64,000 nt of DNA from Owenia fusiformis (Eukaryota > Annelida > Polychaeta > Sabellida > Oweniidae). Made by a program: the position numbers and the translations under genes. Below are positions 23,483 to 36,428 of this stretch, piece by piece. Where the stretch lies: NCBI GenBank assembly GCA_903813345.2, contig CAIIXF020000010.1:15823181-15887180 (forward strand), given 5' to 3'. A model generated the notes under the pieces. That model was not told where the DNA came from, ran no database searches, and was given only the letters and a program-made list of their open reading frames with translations. Position 1 is the first letter of the stretch. Every line of letters begins with the position of its first letter.

Positions 23483-23809
23483 TTATGTGATAAACTCTAT
23501 ACTTTTTGTATCGTCGTCAATGTCGGGTTCTGTGTACCACATACACAGTCGCCATCTTGTCCTTGCGTGGCTGACTAGCATAAATGCACACACACTTAGT
23601 GCAGCTAAGAGAAATCCCGTCGGCCACGCGACCATGTGAATTACTGTCCGAGGGTTGGGTTTGTCTAGATAGGCGGCGTGGCGATCAAGATTCGGGTCGT
23701 AGTAACACCGGAAACCTCTCCCGACGACGCCATAGTAGAATTGGAATAGTTCTAATGCGTGTGTGTCTTTGGGTATGTCATGTGTGCAAACTCCATATGA
23801 ACACTGCTC
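23483..23809 (-). CDS. KCNMB-like: BK channel beta-subunit-like gene, terminal exon (C-terminal half)
   Basis: On the minus strand an acceptor (CTATTTCCAG with a pyrimidine-rich lead) precedes an open frame of 108 codons ending in TAA at 23485-23483. It starts EQCSYGVCTHD and contains RCYYDPN (residues 34-40), then a hydrophobic segment at about residues 56-80 that includes AWPTGF, then a short acidic tail. In the KCNMB family the second half has the same order: a CSY motif, a variable loop, a C-F/Y-Y-D-P motif, then a second membrane segment with a conserved W-P. Three loop cysteines are visible (3, 8, 35). The exon is clearly more GC-rich than its surroundings. Family knowledge says the product binds the pore-forming Slo1 subunit in the plasma membrane and tunes calcium and voltage gating; that role here is inferred. 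AATAAA-type signals in minus sense lie about 340 bp beyond the stop (23138-23147). The upstream exon at 32737 joins in phase 0. Confidence 0.86.
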   Translation of the reverse strand, partial: EQCSYGVCTHDIPKDTHALELFQFYYGVVGRGFRCYYDPNLDRHAAYLDKPNPRTVIHMVAWPTGFLLAALSVCAFMLVSHARTRWRLCMWYTEPDIDDDTKSIEFIT

Positions 23810-24222
23810 CTGGAAATAGAGTAATAAATAAGATCATCGATATGCCATTTTAGATTACAGGGTAACCCGAACATGCAAATGGTTGACATGCGAGTTGATT
23901 GACATGTATTAAGACATTTTTAAACAAAACATACATATATGTCATAACTCATCATGACGTACATGTCATATAAATTTGTACTTTACTTTGATCATCTAAA
24001 TACATTCTTGTTAGCAACTGCCAGTTACTTCACCCATGTCAATTATAAGCTGCATAGATCATGTAGATCATATATAGAACCATGGGCTTAATTATACAAT
24101 TTAAGTTGGCAAATCTCATTCGGACGAAGTTAGAATTAATGTCACCTCTTACAAAAGGTAATTTTTCAGGGAGATAATTTCCTGATAATACTAGTTCCCC
24201 CTCTGAACAATTAAGTCCTTAA

Positions 24223-24576
24223 GGATGTTCCCTGGACGAAGTTGAAAACGATGAACACCAACCCCTAATTTTTCTTTTCAAAATGTGAAGTACATAGCAT
24301 AACTAAGTGTTTCTGTGAGTTTAAGAAAAAGTTAAATATTCAAAAGTGTGTTTTGGGGTGAAAACCTGATTTTTAACATGGGTTTCAATGAGAAAGTGCC
24401 ACGCCCACTTTTGTCAAATATTGACACTTTAGAGGCCTCTTGCTCAGAAAAAAGCACACTAACATATGGTTTTTAAAGTTTTAATATTCTTTGTTGCCCG
24501 TGAGAATCCCAGAAAACCATTTTTGAGAAAAAGTTAAATACTATTGAATATTTTCCTATCTGACCAGGGAACATCC
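24223..24576. mobile_element. TTAA-flanked MITE in the beta-subunit upstream region or intron
   Basis: The terminal inverted repeats are GGATGTTCCCTGG at 24223-24235 and inverted at 24564-24576. They are flanked by TTAA at 24219-24222 and 24577-24580. The length is 354 bp. TTAA targets are typical of piggyBac- and Kolobok-derived MITEs. Confidence 0.82.
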
Positions 24577-24580
24577 TTAA

Positions 24581-26820
24581 GATAAGTTATCAGTTACCTA
24601 ATGGCGAGATTAACACATGAAAGGCCCCTAAGGATTAATTTATAGATAGAATGGATATAAAGGTTTTGAATTCCGTAATAATTCACACAAAAATGTCATG
24701 ATGTTCACATTGGGTTATCCTTGAAAGTAAAATGAATAGAAGTGCAGATGTGATGATGGTTCGCCCAGACCATGAACAAGTATCTTCATCTATATGATTT
24801 TATCAGATCTATGAGGCTTTTTAGGGGAGTGCATTTTTTCTCCTTGCGCATACGCGAAGCAACGTTTTGGTTTCGAAATTCTCTTTAAAATGTTTTCTAA
24901 TTCAGCAAAGTCATCAAGATCATAAGAAACTAATTTTTAGTGGCACTTTCCTCTGTCATTTCCGTTGACGAGCCTGGGGAAAGTATTTATTCTGTTCTAT
25001 TCATTAAAAAAATCTGAGTGGTTGGTCCTGGTTACTGTCACGGGGTTTACAGAAGCTAACGCTTCTCACAGCTAGCTGGGGAGCCAAACGGTAAAAGTAG
25101 TGACTCTGTGTTAACAGAATGATGTACCAAGAGAAAGGCTTTTTTGTTTTGTTTCGAATGGATCAAGTTTGAAGAAGAACGGTTTTTCAAACATCTGGTA
25201 GGTCTAAAATTCAAATTAAAGGTATTGGACCCCCGTGACTAGACTGTATCTTATCTAGCACAAAAATTAGCATGAGTTTCGGTGAAAAATATCAAAAAAA
25301 CGTAATTGTAAGGTCAACTGTGAATCATGGCATACATCCTCTTCGTAAAAACCCAATGACTACCAGCAGAGAGAGGTATGAACTATTGGGTCATGGTTTT
25401 ACCATCAGCTCTAAATATACATTTTCGCTCGTCGGGATCATTAATCTCTCCCTTGACGATTGTAGTATACACATAAATCATTTTAGGGGTATTCACAAAA
25501 ATGCGTTTATCCGACAGAACAGTAGTTTCAAAATGGAATACTGAATGGAGATCGATCTCGACCAGCAATAGTCCTTTCATATGAAATACCTTGATTGATT
25601 AAGATGAGATTAACTCTATTGTGAGGATAGATAACATGAAAAATAACACTTGGAGTGTAAAAGTAATCAATCAAGATCGAAATAAACAATCAGCAGAGAA
25701 CAGTCTGACATTATATAGAATAGTAGATAGGGTTTTATCTGTTTATTCTGTTTATTCCGTTTTTATCTTTTTATTCTCTGTTTGATGAGAATCGACCATA
25801 TATTTCTGAATATCATATCGGTGTGATTATTTGACGTGACGTTTGGCGTGACGTGTTAGTCATAGACCCAGAGAATGGAGGCGTGTCTGCATTTTGGGCT
25901 CTTCTTGATTGTGCGCATGCGTTATCATCAAAATAAACAGCCATATTGGCTCAAAAAGAAGGTAGACTTTTAAATATACTCAATTCTATTTGAGACACAA
26001 AGTCACGATGTTTTGTTGTTGCTCCTTCGACAACTATGAAACACTCGACGTTTTAAGGAATCTTTTTGGCAGTCAGACATACCGGTATTCATTGTTAAAA
26101 CGAGGTACATTATTTTGCTTCTCGTCATCCAGCTTGGCAACGGATTAATCACTGACTTGTATTAATTTTGCTTGTGGTAAAAGTCAATCGTTGGTTTGGT
26201 CTAATGGACTATGTTCTAGCGGTACAATAATCTTGGGATGTCGCCATTTATCTAAGTTGTCAAAATGAAGGAATTTATCATGTTAACACATCAGTTGTAT
26301 TTGCCTTGAACTAGAAACGAAATAACTTGCTCTGTGGTTTATTGATAAACTTTGTGAATTTGATTGGAGTTGTCCATTACAACCAGCCATTTGCTATTTA
26401 TCATATCTGGCTTGGTGTGTATTCAAATACTTGGAACAGTCAACTTTCGTGGATTAATTGAACATTCAAGTATTCATAAATATCTTGATTTTGCAACCAT
26501 TTGCTCCCGGATTTGTCATCACGCCCCGTTACGTCTTCGAATGTTTCTTTGGTAAAACGAATTGAAAGGAAACATTAATTTGATTTTATTGGATGAATCG
26601 GAATACAAATGATTCAGAACATATGATATATTATCTGAAAATGGACATAAGTCAAATCAGAACGACTTCTACTCGATTCGAACTAGACCCCTCGAGCCAA
26701 CAGAATAAAGTCATGTCAATTAATCGTTAGCTAGAGAAAGGTATTGATGGTCGTTTCTGTTCATCATTCAAAGGTGATGGATATTTATGGTCTGTTCTTT
26801 TATATTTCAGATTTTTGCAC
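24581..26820. other. probable intron of the beta-subunit gene, no other feature
   Basis: Sequence between the terminal exon and copy A of the first exon. Short frames only. A T-rich run of TTTATTCTG-like words is at 25741-25790. Confidence 0.45.
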
Positions 26821-26823
26821 CTG

Positions 26824-27509
26824 CAGGGTGGGCCGAAAAACGTACATGCTTTTATTTTAGTAATATCTTTGCTGATATGTTAGAAATATCCATAAATCAT
26901 ATATCATAAGAAATATTTTCAATTTAAAACAAAATGATGTATGATTTATGAAATATGAATGGCTATTGGTGACTCCATGGTGATTTCCGTATCATGAGGT
27001 AGTAACAGTCGAGTTAAGTTTATAGGAGTACAACATCATTATTGACCATTACATGATGATTTTAGCCTTGAATAGGCATATATGTCTTGAAAATGAGTAA
27101 ATACTCATCTATTACATATAAACTTCACTATATTATTTAGGCTATATTACCAATACCTATCAAAATGGTATAATCACTCAATGATATTGTATTTGTAAAT
27201 CATTTTGCTTTCATTTGATACATAAATCAACAATTTTGACCTTACGGGTATATAATTAGAATTATATCCCAAAAGCTGACATATGGGTACATCTGTCTGG
27301 TCAGTTCTTTGCATTCTGTATTCAGCAACTGATAAATCATGAATTTGATTTATGTTGTTATTCTAAGATAATTACTCATTTGTGTGAAATCAATCATATA
27401 CCATTTTGTTGGAAATTAAATTGTCTTTTCATAAATGTATGATTTTAACATTTGTGTGTAATATTAAAACCGTTGTAGCGAAAAATATGGACGTTTTTGG
27501 CCCACCCTG
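26824..27509. mobile_element. CAGGGTG-ended element, 686 bp
   Basis: The ends are CAGGGTGGGCCGAAAAACGT at 26824 and inverted at 27490-27509 with two differences. The right flank begins TA and the left flank is TG, so a TA target would have to be mutated on one side. The interior is AT-rich, full of ATAAATCAT-like words, and non-coding. These are mariner-type ends. Confidence 0.72.
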
Positions 27510-29842
27510 TACATGTAGAGCATCAACAACGAGAACATGAAAAATGTACCAAGTAGCCATTATTTAGATAGAGCAATGTCTAGGTTATGGTCGTGACGCA
27601 AAGCACTAATTACACGTTCGCCTTTTTGATTTAATAGTTCCCTTTCAGAACTAAATGAGGGTATACTGTCATGATTTATGTGTTCCCATTAGTATGATTT
27701 AATATAGGCATACACAAAGTATATCTCTATAATGGCTTTGCAATTTAATAATGCCCTACAGTATGAATTATGATGGACTTAGTTAATTAGTAACTATGAT
27801 AATTCACAATGCCATATCTTATCCAGGATTTACTTCAGGGTATATTCAGACTTGGCTATTAACGGCGTATGGGTTTGCTAAAGATTTCTTACTTGGATGG
27901 GAGTGTCGGACAGTGAGGATAACAATGGTAATGAGAATCATCGTTTGTATTATTAATTCACACTGTTACACTTCCCCCTTTGAGAAGAACGGTTTGTCCA
28001 CGAACTACCGAGCTGTTAAATAATGAGGGAGATCAGTCAAACTTTGGATAAAATCGAATTTTAACTAAACTGTCTCAACCAAGTGTCTGGTTTAAAAAAC
28101 CAACATACAATCACAATGAAATGTACATGTATATATTCATGGTGTTTATTTCTTAGAAATATAATGAATTCTTGTCCTACTAATCGTATTATTAACTGTC
28201 CTCATAATGTCATACAAAGGCACCGTAATCCGTCGATTTAGTACATGATTTAAAGTAATGCCATCTAGGGTAGGGTATCTAGATAGGCAAGAGATCTCCA
28301 TTACTTATTATCTCGCATTTATTTCATTTTATCTAAAACAACATATAGATTTACAAATTGCTAATTTGCTATGCGATATTAAGAGAGTATTTTATTGACT
28401 GCAACGTTATCATACATGAACTATAAATGCAGGAAATAAGTTATACTGTAATACTAATACCAATTCGGGTAAAATGTCCTCGTATCTCGTAAAGACATCC
28501 TCTTCTTTAGCTTCAATATCACGAGAGAACACTTACCTATTCTAATTTGTCTTACGTTGCTGGACTATTTCGAAAGTAAACTAACGTTGATCCGCATAGT
28601 GAAATTGTCGGTGGTTACGATTCCCAATAATATTTGAATGGGTAATATTGTGTATCTAGGTATTTACACGTTATGGTAGAATCCATAGTTCAAAATCAAA
28701 CTATTTTACAAGAATTAGTTAGAAATAACATTTACACATTTTTCTTTAGTGCAGACTACCTAATATAACGACTCACAGGATAACGTGTGTATCATAAAAA
28801 GATACTCAATCATAATTCAAAGATAATTAAATGTCATATATTTTTGTTCCTAGGATAAAACGCGCCTCTACGGCATAATTATACTTAGGGGTTATGATCC
28901 GTATCTTTATTATAAGCTTACGTTTTATTCATTTAGTATTAAATCACCCCCTAAATAACCCCCTTTTATAATAAATATACTATAAAGTATAATAAACTTA
29001 AACAGGTATATGGACCATTTATCTAATGATATAGATTCTCTCCAAGCTTACAGACGTTTTTATCAATCTCTTAAAGATGGTGTTCAAATGCTTTTTTCGA
29101 TCATGAAAATCTCCACACCCATAAATCACTATTTTGTGCAAAAATATTAACTAGCACTAGAAAATAGCAATTTACATAACTCCCGACTGCTTCTAAATGA
29201 AGCATAGGCTAGCTGTCTATTCAACTAATAACTTTTACAGTTGCATTTGATAATAAACCAGTGTAGATGACACAACGACTTTCTTCCGCAGTTAGTTTCA
29301 ATTAAATGACAATATTGTCTTTCCTTTTTGTTTACTAGACAGGGGATAAATTGTTTGTTACCATAGTAACCACTGATATAAATCTCAGATTATAAGTCAT
29401 TACTTATTAGTACTAGAGATACTATTAAAAATGAACTACTAATGAATAGTAGGGGATGATTTATTTATTTGCTGATATAATTAAATATTGATTCATGGCA
29501 AATATTATAGATTTTGATCACGATTACAACATAAAATACGCAGCTTTCATGTGATAAAACAAGTAGAGAATGAAACTGATAAGTTTTTCTTACTCTGGTA
29601 CACAGTAAAAAAAGATTAAAATGACAGCCCATTATAAATTTTCATAAGTCGATCGAATTGTAAAAACCATCCTCAACGTATTACTACTTGTATTCACACA
29701 AAATGGGTACGAGCCTTTCGAACGCCTCGAAGAAATCAAATAGGATAAATGTCCTGTAGGATTTCAATAAGTTTCATATTGTTGACATAAGGAGAAAGGA
29801 GAGACAAGTATATAATCTGAATAAAAATACGTTTCTAACCCC
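27510..29842. other. probable intron, part of the diverged duplication
   Basis: No exon recognised. From about 28480 onward, islands match the 36.9-41.8 kb region, for example ATTCAAAGATAATTAAATGT at 28818 and, with one change, 37061. Confidence 0.4.
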
Positions 29843-30642
29843 CCTATCACACCAAACTAGTTCAGACCCGTTCTTGCCAGTCTTACGAAAACGTCGTAAA
29901 ACGGGCTCAATCTGGCTGTGGTCAGGAAATATGTCTAAAATGATTAGCTACTTCGTTCATAAACAGTCTTCAATACGTCCATCTCATTCGCAGTTCGTTC
30001 AGGTCGCACCAAGTTGGTGTGCAACGTCGTATAACGCGTCCCTTAGTCTAGAAGGTCATCATGACCTGATTACAGAACGGTATGGTCGCCATCGAATTTT
30101 GAATCATTTCAAAATGCTAAAATCACCTTTCCGTCTGAGAACGTTCATGAAGTTCGTAAATAGTCCTTAGAAAGTTGCAGCTACGTTCATTCCGTTCGCA
30201 CACAGTTTAAAACCAGTTTTGAAGAACGCAGTGGCAACTTGTTTGATGTGATAGCTATATTTTTGCTAACTCGTTCATAAGCAGTCTTTAATACGTTCTT
30301 AATCAGTTTAAACACGTTTGCAATTAGTTCTACCTCGTTCTCAATACGTCCTCAGACAGTTCAACTCGTTGTAAAAACGTCCCTAGTAGGATTGAAGTAC
30401 GACAGTTCCGTTCGTAGTACGTCCAGCTCATCGTTAGTACTTTGCCTCTCCCTAATTGTAGAACGTGACGACCACGAGAGCATTTTGAGCATGTTCTAAG
30501 TTCTAGAGAGGACCTACCCGTTCAAGTACGTTCGATGAAGTTTGTAAATAGACCCCAAACGGTTCTAAGTACGTCCAGTCCGTTCGTACACAGTTGAAGC
30601 CCGTTTTAGAGAACGTAGTGAGAACTAGTTTGGTGTGATAGT
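29843..30642. mobile_element. 800-bp element with CTATCACACC ends and an internal end copy
   Basis: CTATCACACCAAACTAGTT at 29843 is inverted at 30624-30642. A third, inverted end copy (CTTGTTTGATGTGATAG) lies inside at about 30238-30254, so two shorter units share one left end. The interior is built from CGTTCRTA and ACGTCC words in both orientations. The 98-codon open frame within it is a by-product. No clear target duplication is seen. Confidence 0.75.
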
Positions 30643-30689
30643 AGGGTTAAAGGTTATGATGTTACTCCAAAGTTGGACCAAGATGAACC

Positions 30690-33130
30690 CAAAGCGTTAA
30701 GCCATTCCAAGTTTGCTCTATAATACATTATCATAAAAACAGAAAGATTTTGACTGGTGCCATGATTTTACTGTTGTTTTATTGTTATATACGATGATAA
30801 GGATGATATTCGGTTTTCAAATGTAACGCAATGAATCTAGCTTAAGAGTACCTGTCATTTAGAATGCCTAGAATATCAGGGAAGTGTTAATGTGTATACA
30901 GCTAAGTTGAATAGTCTGTATGGGCAGAATTTAGGAGTAAGACTGCGATAACATAGATCTGCTCCAGATAATTAACAAGCACATTGAAGTCACCTATATA
31001 TCATTAGTAGCACAGTTACTAGGGCATAAAATGTTTTAAATGTCCTACTTATCTTCAGGGAACTTCTTATAGATACCAAGAAACCATTACAAGAACAACG
31101 TGGGGCCAATACTATTTCAAATATTTTATCAGACACTGGGAACGTGCAAATGGTCTTGGTACTTAATGGTTATCTTGACTAAGAGTCGGGATAACAAAGA
31201 TGGTAAATGTGAAGATTTTCTAATTTAATTTTAATGACATTTCTTTTATCCCTTCTATAATGAAGACAAATCTTCGATATTCTTTTAGAGTCCCCATATA
31301 AAGTTTAAACCACATTGGGTTTATATTAAGGATTTAAGTGTTAGCCCTGGACTCAATCATTGTTTGCTGAATCATACCACGAAGGTGTTGTTTCCAAACA
31401 ACGCCTGAGTGGAATGAAGCAGCTACAATGCATTGAGTCGAGGGGCTTAAATTCTTTTCACACATTGCAAAATATTTTCTATAAACTCACCTAAAAGATA
31501 CAAAATCACTAAAAGAACATATTTTCAATGACACGTTTTGCAGGAGTCAAGTATTGGCAAAACATCACAACATCTCTTCACCTTGGTAACCATACACAAC
31601 AAATACGTTATTGATTATTTCATGCACTGCTGTCTTGTGAAATACTCTGTTTGGATTGGCTGGAATCGGACACACCTTACCTAGCCATGTGTGAATAGAG
31701 CCTTACCAATGTTATCAAAATGTGGTATGTGAAACTTTTCGATTTAATTTCAAAAGTTGATTATTTTTGAAGAGCATTTTGTTGAAATAAATGATTGTGA
31801 ATTTATTTCAAATAAAACTTAAGTTGTCGTGCACGAACATTGTTTTAAGCAATAATTTACACCTAATCTAATCCTAATCTGTTTTGTGTTGAAAAATAAG
31901 CAGGGAATTAACTCATTGGCGCAGATTAAAGAAAAAAAGCTGAAAAGTGTCAGAGTTTTTCTTTAACAAGTATATCTGTATCGCTCATGCATCTAAATAC
32001 TCGAAATTAATGTCAAACATGGTTATCAGGACAAGGACCCAATGCATAAAGCCAATCACATATAAATAAACATTCGCAAAGACCAGAAACCTCTCTTTTC
32101 TAAACCTGACATGTCGGATATGATTAGGGATAAAAGACATGAAAATTAATAGGTGAATCTGATGTTTGCTCAAATTCTTTTTTATATTTCTTAATGGTTT
32201 TCCTAATTTACTCTTTTTCATAATAATCTCTTAGATACGTAATCCGTTAGTTTCTATTCTAGCATTCTAGAGCCGTTTACAAGCACAATGTAACAGGAAA
32301 GAATAATTGAATCACAATTTTCGACGGTTTCTTACCAAAAAATAATGAATAAGTAGATGTGTAGTTAAAGTGAGATTCCTTACACCAGCGTAGCTCATCA
32401 ATCAAAATAAAAGATTTAAATTTGGCATTTCTGTCAAAATTCTTGAAAGCTAAAATTCCAGTCTGGCTTATTTAACATACTTTATCTTTCTTAGAATGAT
32501 GTTTACCGAAAATAATACATAAAACGCGACTGAACAGTAGTAAAGGGGTATCTGGACTGAAATTCCTTTCACTGGTTAAGATAGTGTAACTAATTTAAAA
32601 TGAAATAAACATGTGTCAAGGAAGGAAATGGCACAGAATAATTTAATGGCCTGTTATGGATTTAGAAAGATTTGTCAGTATAATTCATTGTTTTTATTTT
32701 TATATATTTTACTACTCCTGCGTGTGCGTATTTTACCTGGACTATCACTGAGCAGCTCCTCACAGTGTATTCCTTATGTAGAGTTACATTATGTACAAGC
32801 CCAGTGTCGTGCCTATGGTATGTTACTATAATTTGTATACACGGTACCCTGTCCATTTCGTACCATCGTCCACATTTACAAGGCATGCCATGGTGCATTG
32901 TTGTTGAAATCACAACACAAACGGTCTCCACGAAACTGCTTCCTCGGAGATAAGGAGGTGCGAATCCTATCACCATGACAACTAATACAACACATGCCCC
33001 AAAGAAGACACAGGCCGAGCATTCCAAAAGCAATCTCCGACAGTCTTTATCTAAAAGGCACATATTTATTGTTGAAGTTGTGCGTGCCGTCGCTTTTCTG
33101 ATGTGTCTTCGTGCCACTGTCACGATTTGC
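30690..33130. repeat. duplicated segment, copy A (contains first exon A)
   Basis: Matches 39490-41810 in the same orientation. Clear islands include GCTCTATAATACATT at 30715 and 39511, CAAATGGTCT at 31148 and 40330, and the whole exon. Between islands the copies differ by many substitutions and indels, so the duplication is old. Confidence 0.65.
32737..33063 (-). CDS. KCNMB-like: BK channel beta-subunit-like gene, first coding exon, copy A
   Basis: From an ATG at 33063 the minus strand encodes 109 residues up to a consensus donor CAG|GTAAAA (32737/32736). Visible in order are a short basic, cysteine-containing N-terminus (MCLLDKDCRRLL), a membrane segment at about residues 15-38, then a cysteine-rich extracellular loop. 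The loop has Cys49, the pair CKC at 62-64, VPCIQIIV with Cys75, an NVT glycosylation sequon at Asn92, and Cys104. The P-C-(I/L)-Q-(I/V) signature and its spacing match the first half of KCNMB proteins. Joined to the exon at 23483-23809 in phase 0 it gives about 217 residues, within the family range of about 190-280. The intron would be about 8.9 kb. The frame stays open upstream to a stop near 33132, but the only upstream start-like codon there is GTG, so ATG at 33063 is preferred. The conserved upstream 20 codons could instead be part of a longer internal exon or 5' UTR. Confidence 0.83.
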
Positions 33131-34050
33131 TAGCTTTGCTTTCATCCAATCCGTTGTCTAAATCATTTTTTCCAATAGTATGTTGTTCGACTTATTTTAT
33201 CCCGTATCCATTCTTAAGAGTGTTCTCAATTTGTTAGCAAGTATCTCTTTCACAAAAGATGAATTTTTTACTGTTGCAGATATTGTTTGAATTATATGTT
33301 CGTACCCAGTTATACCATTGCAAGTTCTCAAAACGAGTTAATCTCAAATCCCCTAGAAGGCATATTTCGTTCATTACCGTTGTTTATATTTGTTTTTTAA
33401 CGTTTGCATCGAAGATTGATTCTCTTTCAGACATCCCAAAATGTTGATCCTCTTGGGATCTGTAGTGCTCTATCAGTTTCATCTCAGCATCCGTTTATGG
33501 TTTCCAATAAGATACATACGACCTGCTCAGATGCAAACGATACAGTCACAACGGACGCGATAGTGCATACTATACCTTTAAGCTTGTGAGATTTGCAACC
33601 AAACAGTTAGCTAGTCATTACATAATTTACACGATCCCAATATTTATTTCTAAGTCAGGGCACAACGATCTCATAAAGGGTTATTAAGGTGTTAAATAAA
33701 TATAATTCATTATTTTTTTCATCTAGCTTATTTCGCTTAAGTGTTATGATCTTTAATCCAAATGAGTTCATCACGTCTCAGCAGATCATAGATAGTCTAC
33801 TTGATCAATCCATTGCTCATTTGAGACCGACGTTCGATTGTATCCCTACCATGAACTTTTGAAGTTATTCTGGAAAACAGAAACCTTTCCATTTCACTTT
33901 TGATCGTATTAACCCTAATGTGGCCAAGGAGGTCAATTGACTTTTAGGGTTGCCTGCATTAAGGTTAAAGGGGTCATTAAAACAAAACCTTATCTGGGTT
34001 GATATGCTCGGTGTAAGCCATCGTCTTAATGTGGAATGAACACAGAAGAA
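33131..34050. other. region upstream of first exon A, no feature assigned
   Basis: On the minus strand this is where a promoter or 5' exon of copy A would lie. I see no TATA box or CpG cluster. A plus-strand frame at 33431-33589 follows a possible acceptor (TCTCTTTCAG) but has no family features. Confidence 0.35.
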
Positions 34051-34055
34051 ATCTA

Positions 34056-34165
34056 GGGGCGTAGCCAGCAATTATCAAGAGGGTGTGATTTTGGGTCTGC
34101 GAGCGAAGCGGGCCTCAATTTTTTATAAAATTTACATTGTATATGGTGCTTTCTACGCCCATGCA
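34056..34165. mobile_element. possible small element with GGGGCGTAGCC end
   Basis: TAGGGGCGTAGCCAGCA at 34056 is a typical element end. A weak inverted partner (TTCTACGCCC) is at about 34150. The GCGAGCGAAGCGGG stretch between is loop-like. Confidence 0.35.
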
Positions 34166-34309
34166 ACCCCCTGTTGAAAATAAATATTGGTATTTTCTTT
34201 TATTAATTGTACATTGACATGAATCGCAGTACAGTCTTGTGGTTTTGGTTTGAGATAATAGGCGAAGGGAGACATTTTTTTAATGAATTTAGATTATCAT
34301 TTGGGACCC

Positions 34310-35038
34310 CTTGTCGTATTGGCTGCTTTCAGTTTTGAATGAATGTTCGGGGATTTTTGTTCCATTGACTGATTCATTCTTGAACATTATGGGATTTTTC
34401 CCCATTGATTGCTTTCATTCTTGAAAGTTCGGGAACTATTGTCCCATTGTCTGCTTTCATTCTTGAAAGTTCGGGAACGTTTGTCCCATTGACTGCTTTC
34501 AATCTTGAAAGTTCTGGGATGTTTGTCCTATTGACTGCATTAACTCTTGAAAGTTTAGGGATTTTTGTCCCTTTGACTGCTTTCATTCTTGAACGTTGGG
34601 GATTTTTTGTCCCATAGACTACTTTCATTCTTCAACGTTGGGGATTTTGTCTCACTGGCTGCTTTCATTAACGTTCGAGGATTTTATTTATTTATGTCCT
34701 ATTTCTATTGACTGCATTCACTCTTGAACGTTGGGGATTTTTGCCCTATTGACTGCTTTCATTAACGTTCGGGGATTTTATTTTTGTCCTATTGACTGCA
34801 TTCACTTTTGAACGTTGGGAATATTTGTCCCATTGACTGCTGTCATTCCTAAAAGTTCGGGGATTTTTGTCCTATTGGCTGCTTTCATTCTTGAACGTTG
34901 GGTTTTTTGTTCCATTGACTGCTTTCACTCTTAAATGTTTAGGGATTTTTGTCCCATTGACTGCTTTCATTCTTGAACGTTGGGGATTTTTTGTCCCATT
35001 GACTTCTTTCACTCTTGAACGTTGGGGATTTTTTTCAT
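34310..35038. repeat. 42-bp minisatellite
   Basis: The unit is TTGACTGCTTTCATTCTTGA plus ACGTTGGGGATTTTTGTCCC, with about 17 diverged copies and some irregular spacings at 34640-34830. The unit is 14 codons and stop-free in places, so it opens frames on both strands (34405-34617 plus, 34374-34628 minus). No other coding evidence. Confidence 0.88.
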
Positions 35039-35592
35039 ATTCAGCTTAACTTATGGGTACGGTGTAAAGGGATAACTCTTGCAAAAATCATAAATTATCA
35101 CTTTCAGGTTCTTCAACTCTAAATTCTTCAACGATATATTTCTGTACTTTGAGACACCATGGGAAAAAGCAAAACACCAGTCAACGTTTTTATCTCCGAT
35201 GTCTCTCAATTATGAATGTCGTTGCTTTATACATAACACTTGGCCGAAATATCATGTCAAAACAATAACATGGTATAATTAGAACCCTATGCAGACGGAG
35301 CTTGTGAGAAACATTGAATGAGCGGATGGTACGGATTGAACGGTCATTTTTGAATTTAAACTTTTGTTATTTCTAAAACCAGGCCATTTTGGGTCTTAGA
35401 TTATATCGATATGTGTGTGTAACCATATCTAGAAAAACATTCGTTGTAATTGAACGAAGAGTGAACAAAATGAAGAGACGCTGTCATACTCCCTAGTAAT
35501 ATAAAGTACTTAGATTCCTTCCATTAGGGATTCGGAACCTGTAAGGTAGCCTAGCATAATATCTTGGCAGGCTTAGTGGAATTGTCATTATT

Positions 35593-35802
35593 TTGCAATC
35601 GAAACCTTGTTCATTGATTCATACTTTATTAGGATTGAAGGCAGGTGTTTTAATGGCGCTTTGTCTAATTGTCTTTACTTTCATTGCCACCGGGATTGGG
35701 TTTTTCCAAAGCGTTGATGGCACCTCGTCAGACGCAATGCTTCCTCTACATGTCTTAACATTGGGAGAGCTTATAATGCAGATAATGATTAAATGTTCTT
35801 AA
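35593..35802 (+). other. weak exon candidate with a signal-peptide or membrane-like segment
   Basis: A plus-strand frame encodes a hydrophobic run (GVLMALCLIVFTFIATGIGF) followed by a polar stretch, in a locally more GC-rich patch. It sits just after a possible acceptor (TTTATTAG at about 35631). An internal ATG near 35652 would make the run a signal peptide. A second open frame, 35903-36109, encodes a cysteine-containing segment (CGWVMSSNDSRQCVCRKH) and contains a possible donor (TCAG|GTAACA near 36019). The two are in different frames. I recognise no family, and both may be chance reading frames. Confidence 0.2.
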
Positions 35803-36289
35803 TCGTCGACAAAGTTGGCAAAATCGAATCCTAAATCCAATATTTGAAGGATTCCTGAAACGATATCCACTCTTCCACAGACTTTAACGTGATAGTCAAA
35901 TATTGTGTCCCCAAAATATTACAGAGACAAACACGGAACTACTCTGTGGATGGGTGATGTCATCTAACGACAGCAGGCAATGTGTTTGTCGAAAACATCT
36001 GGTTGGTTTATCAGGTAACACTATTTACATTTTAGAGAAAGGCTTGTTCTTGTACCACAAACCATTTTCCATATTTGGTATCCCAAAAAATTGTTCCGAG
36101 AAAGAATAGCAATGTGTAAAAAGGATTGTAATTCAAATATAGGCAATTGACAAAAAGTTTCAAGAGGTAACTTCGCTTAGTTTCAAAGAAAAATTGTTTC
36201 AACAATCAACCATTTTTCCAATTTGGAATTGCATTCAGCCCTGCATCGTCATTGCATCGTCCATGTCAACTTTCTCAGTATGTTATATA

Positions 36290-36428
36290 CAGGGTGCCCC
36301 GAAAGTGTGGGAGTCCTCCTCCTCCCCATAGGCAGACACATACCAATATTACTATATCTAGTACTTTAATTTTGGCCAAGCACTAAAATTTGTCCGTCTG
36401 GGGGGTCACATACTTTCGGAAAACCTTG
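36290..36428. mobile_element. 139-bp CAGGGTG-ended MITE
   Basis: CAGGGTGCCCCGAAAGTGTG at 36290 pairs imperfectly with the inverted end at 36408-36428. TA flanks both sides (36288-36289 and 36429-36430). Mariner-type MITE. Confidence 0.72.

Noticed and set aside
23201-23853. Plus-strand open frames of 64-93 codons over the beta-subunit exon
   Set aside because: They are antisense shadows of the GC-richer minus-strand exon and its 3' UTR.
29874-30170. 98-codon plus-strand open frame
   Set aside because: It lies inside an inverted-repeat element made of CGTTCGTA and ACGTCC words. The composition explains the open frame.
32765-32953. Plus-strand frames mirrored at 41455-41643
   Set aside because: Antisense shadows of the duplicated first exon. 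They are similar to each other only because the exons are.
33063-33123. Longer beta-subunit N-terminus starting at 33123 (and 41807 in copy B)
   Set aside because: The upstream start would be GTG. The first ATG gives a normal short cytoplasmic N-terminus. The conserved upstream codons are noted, but a start there is not supported.
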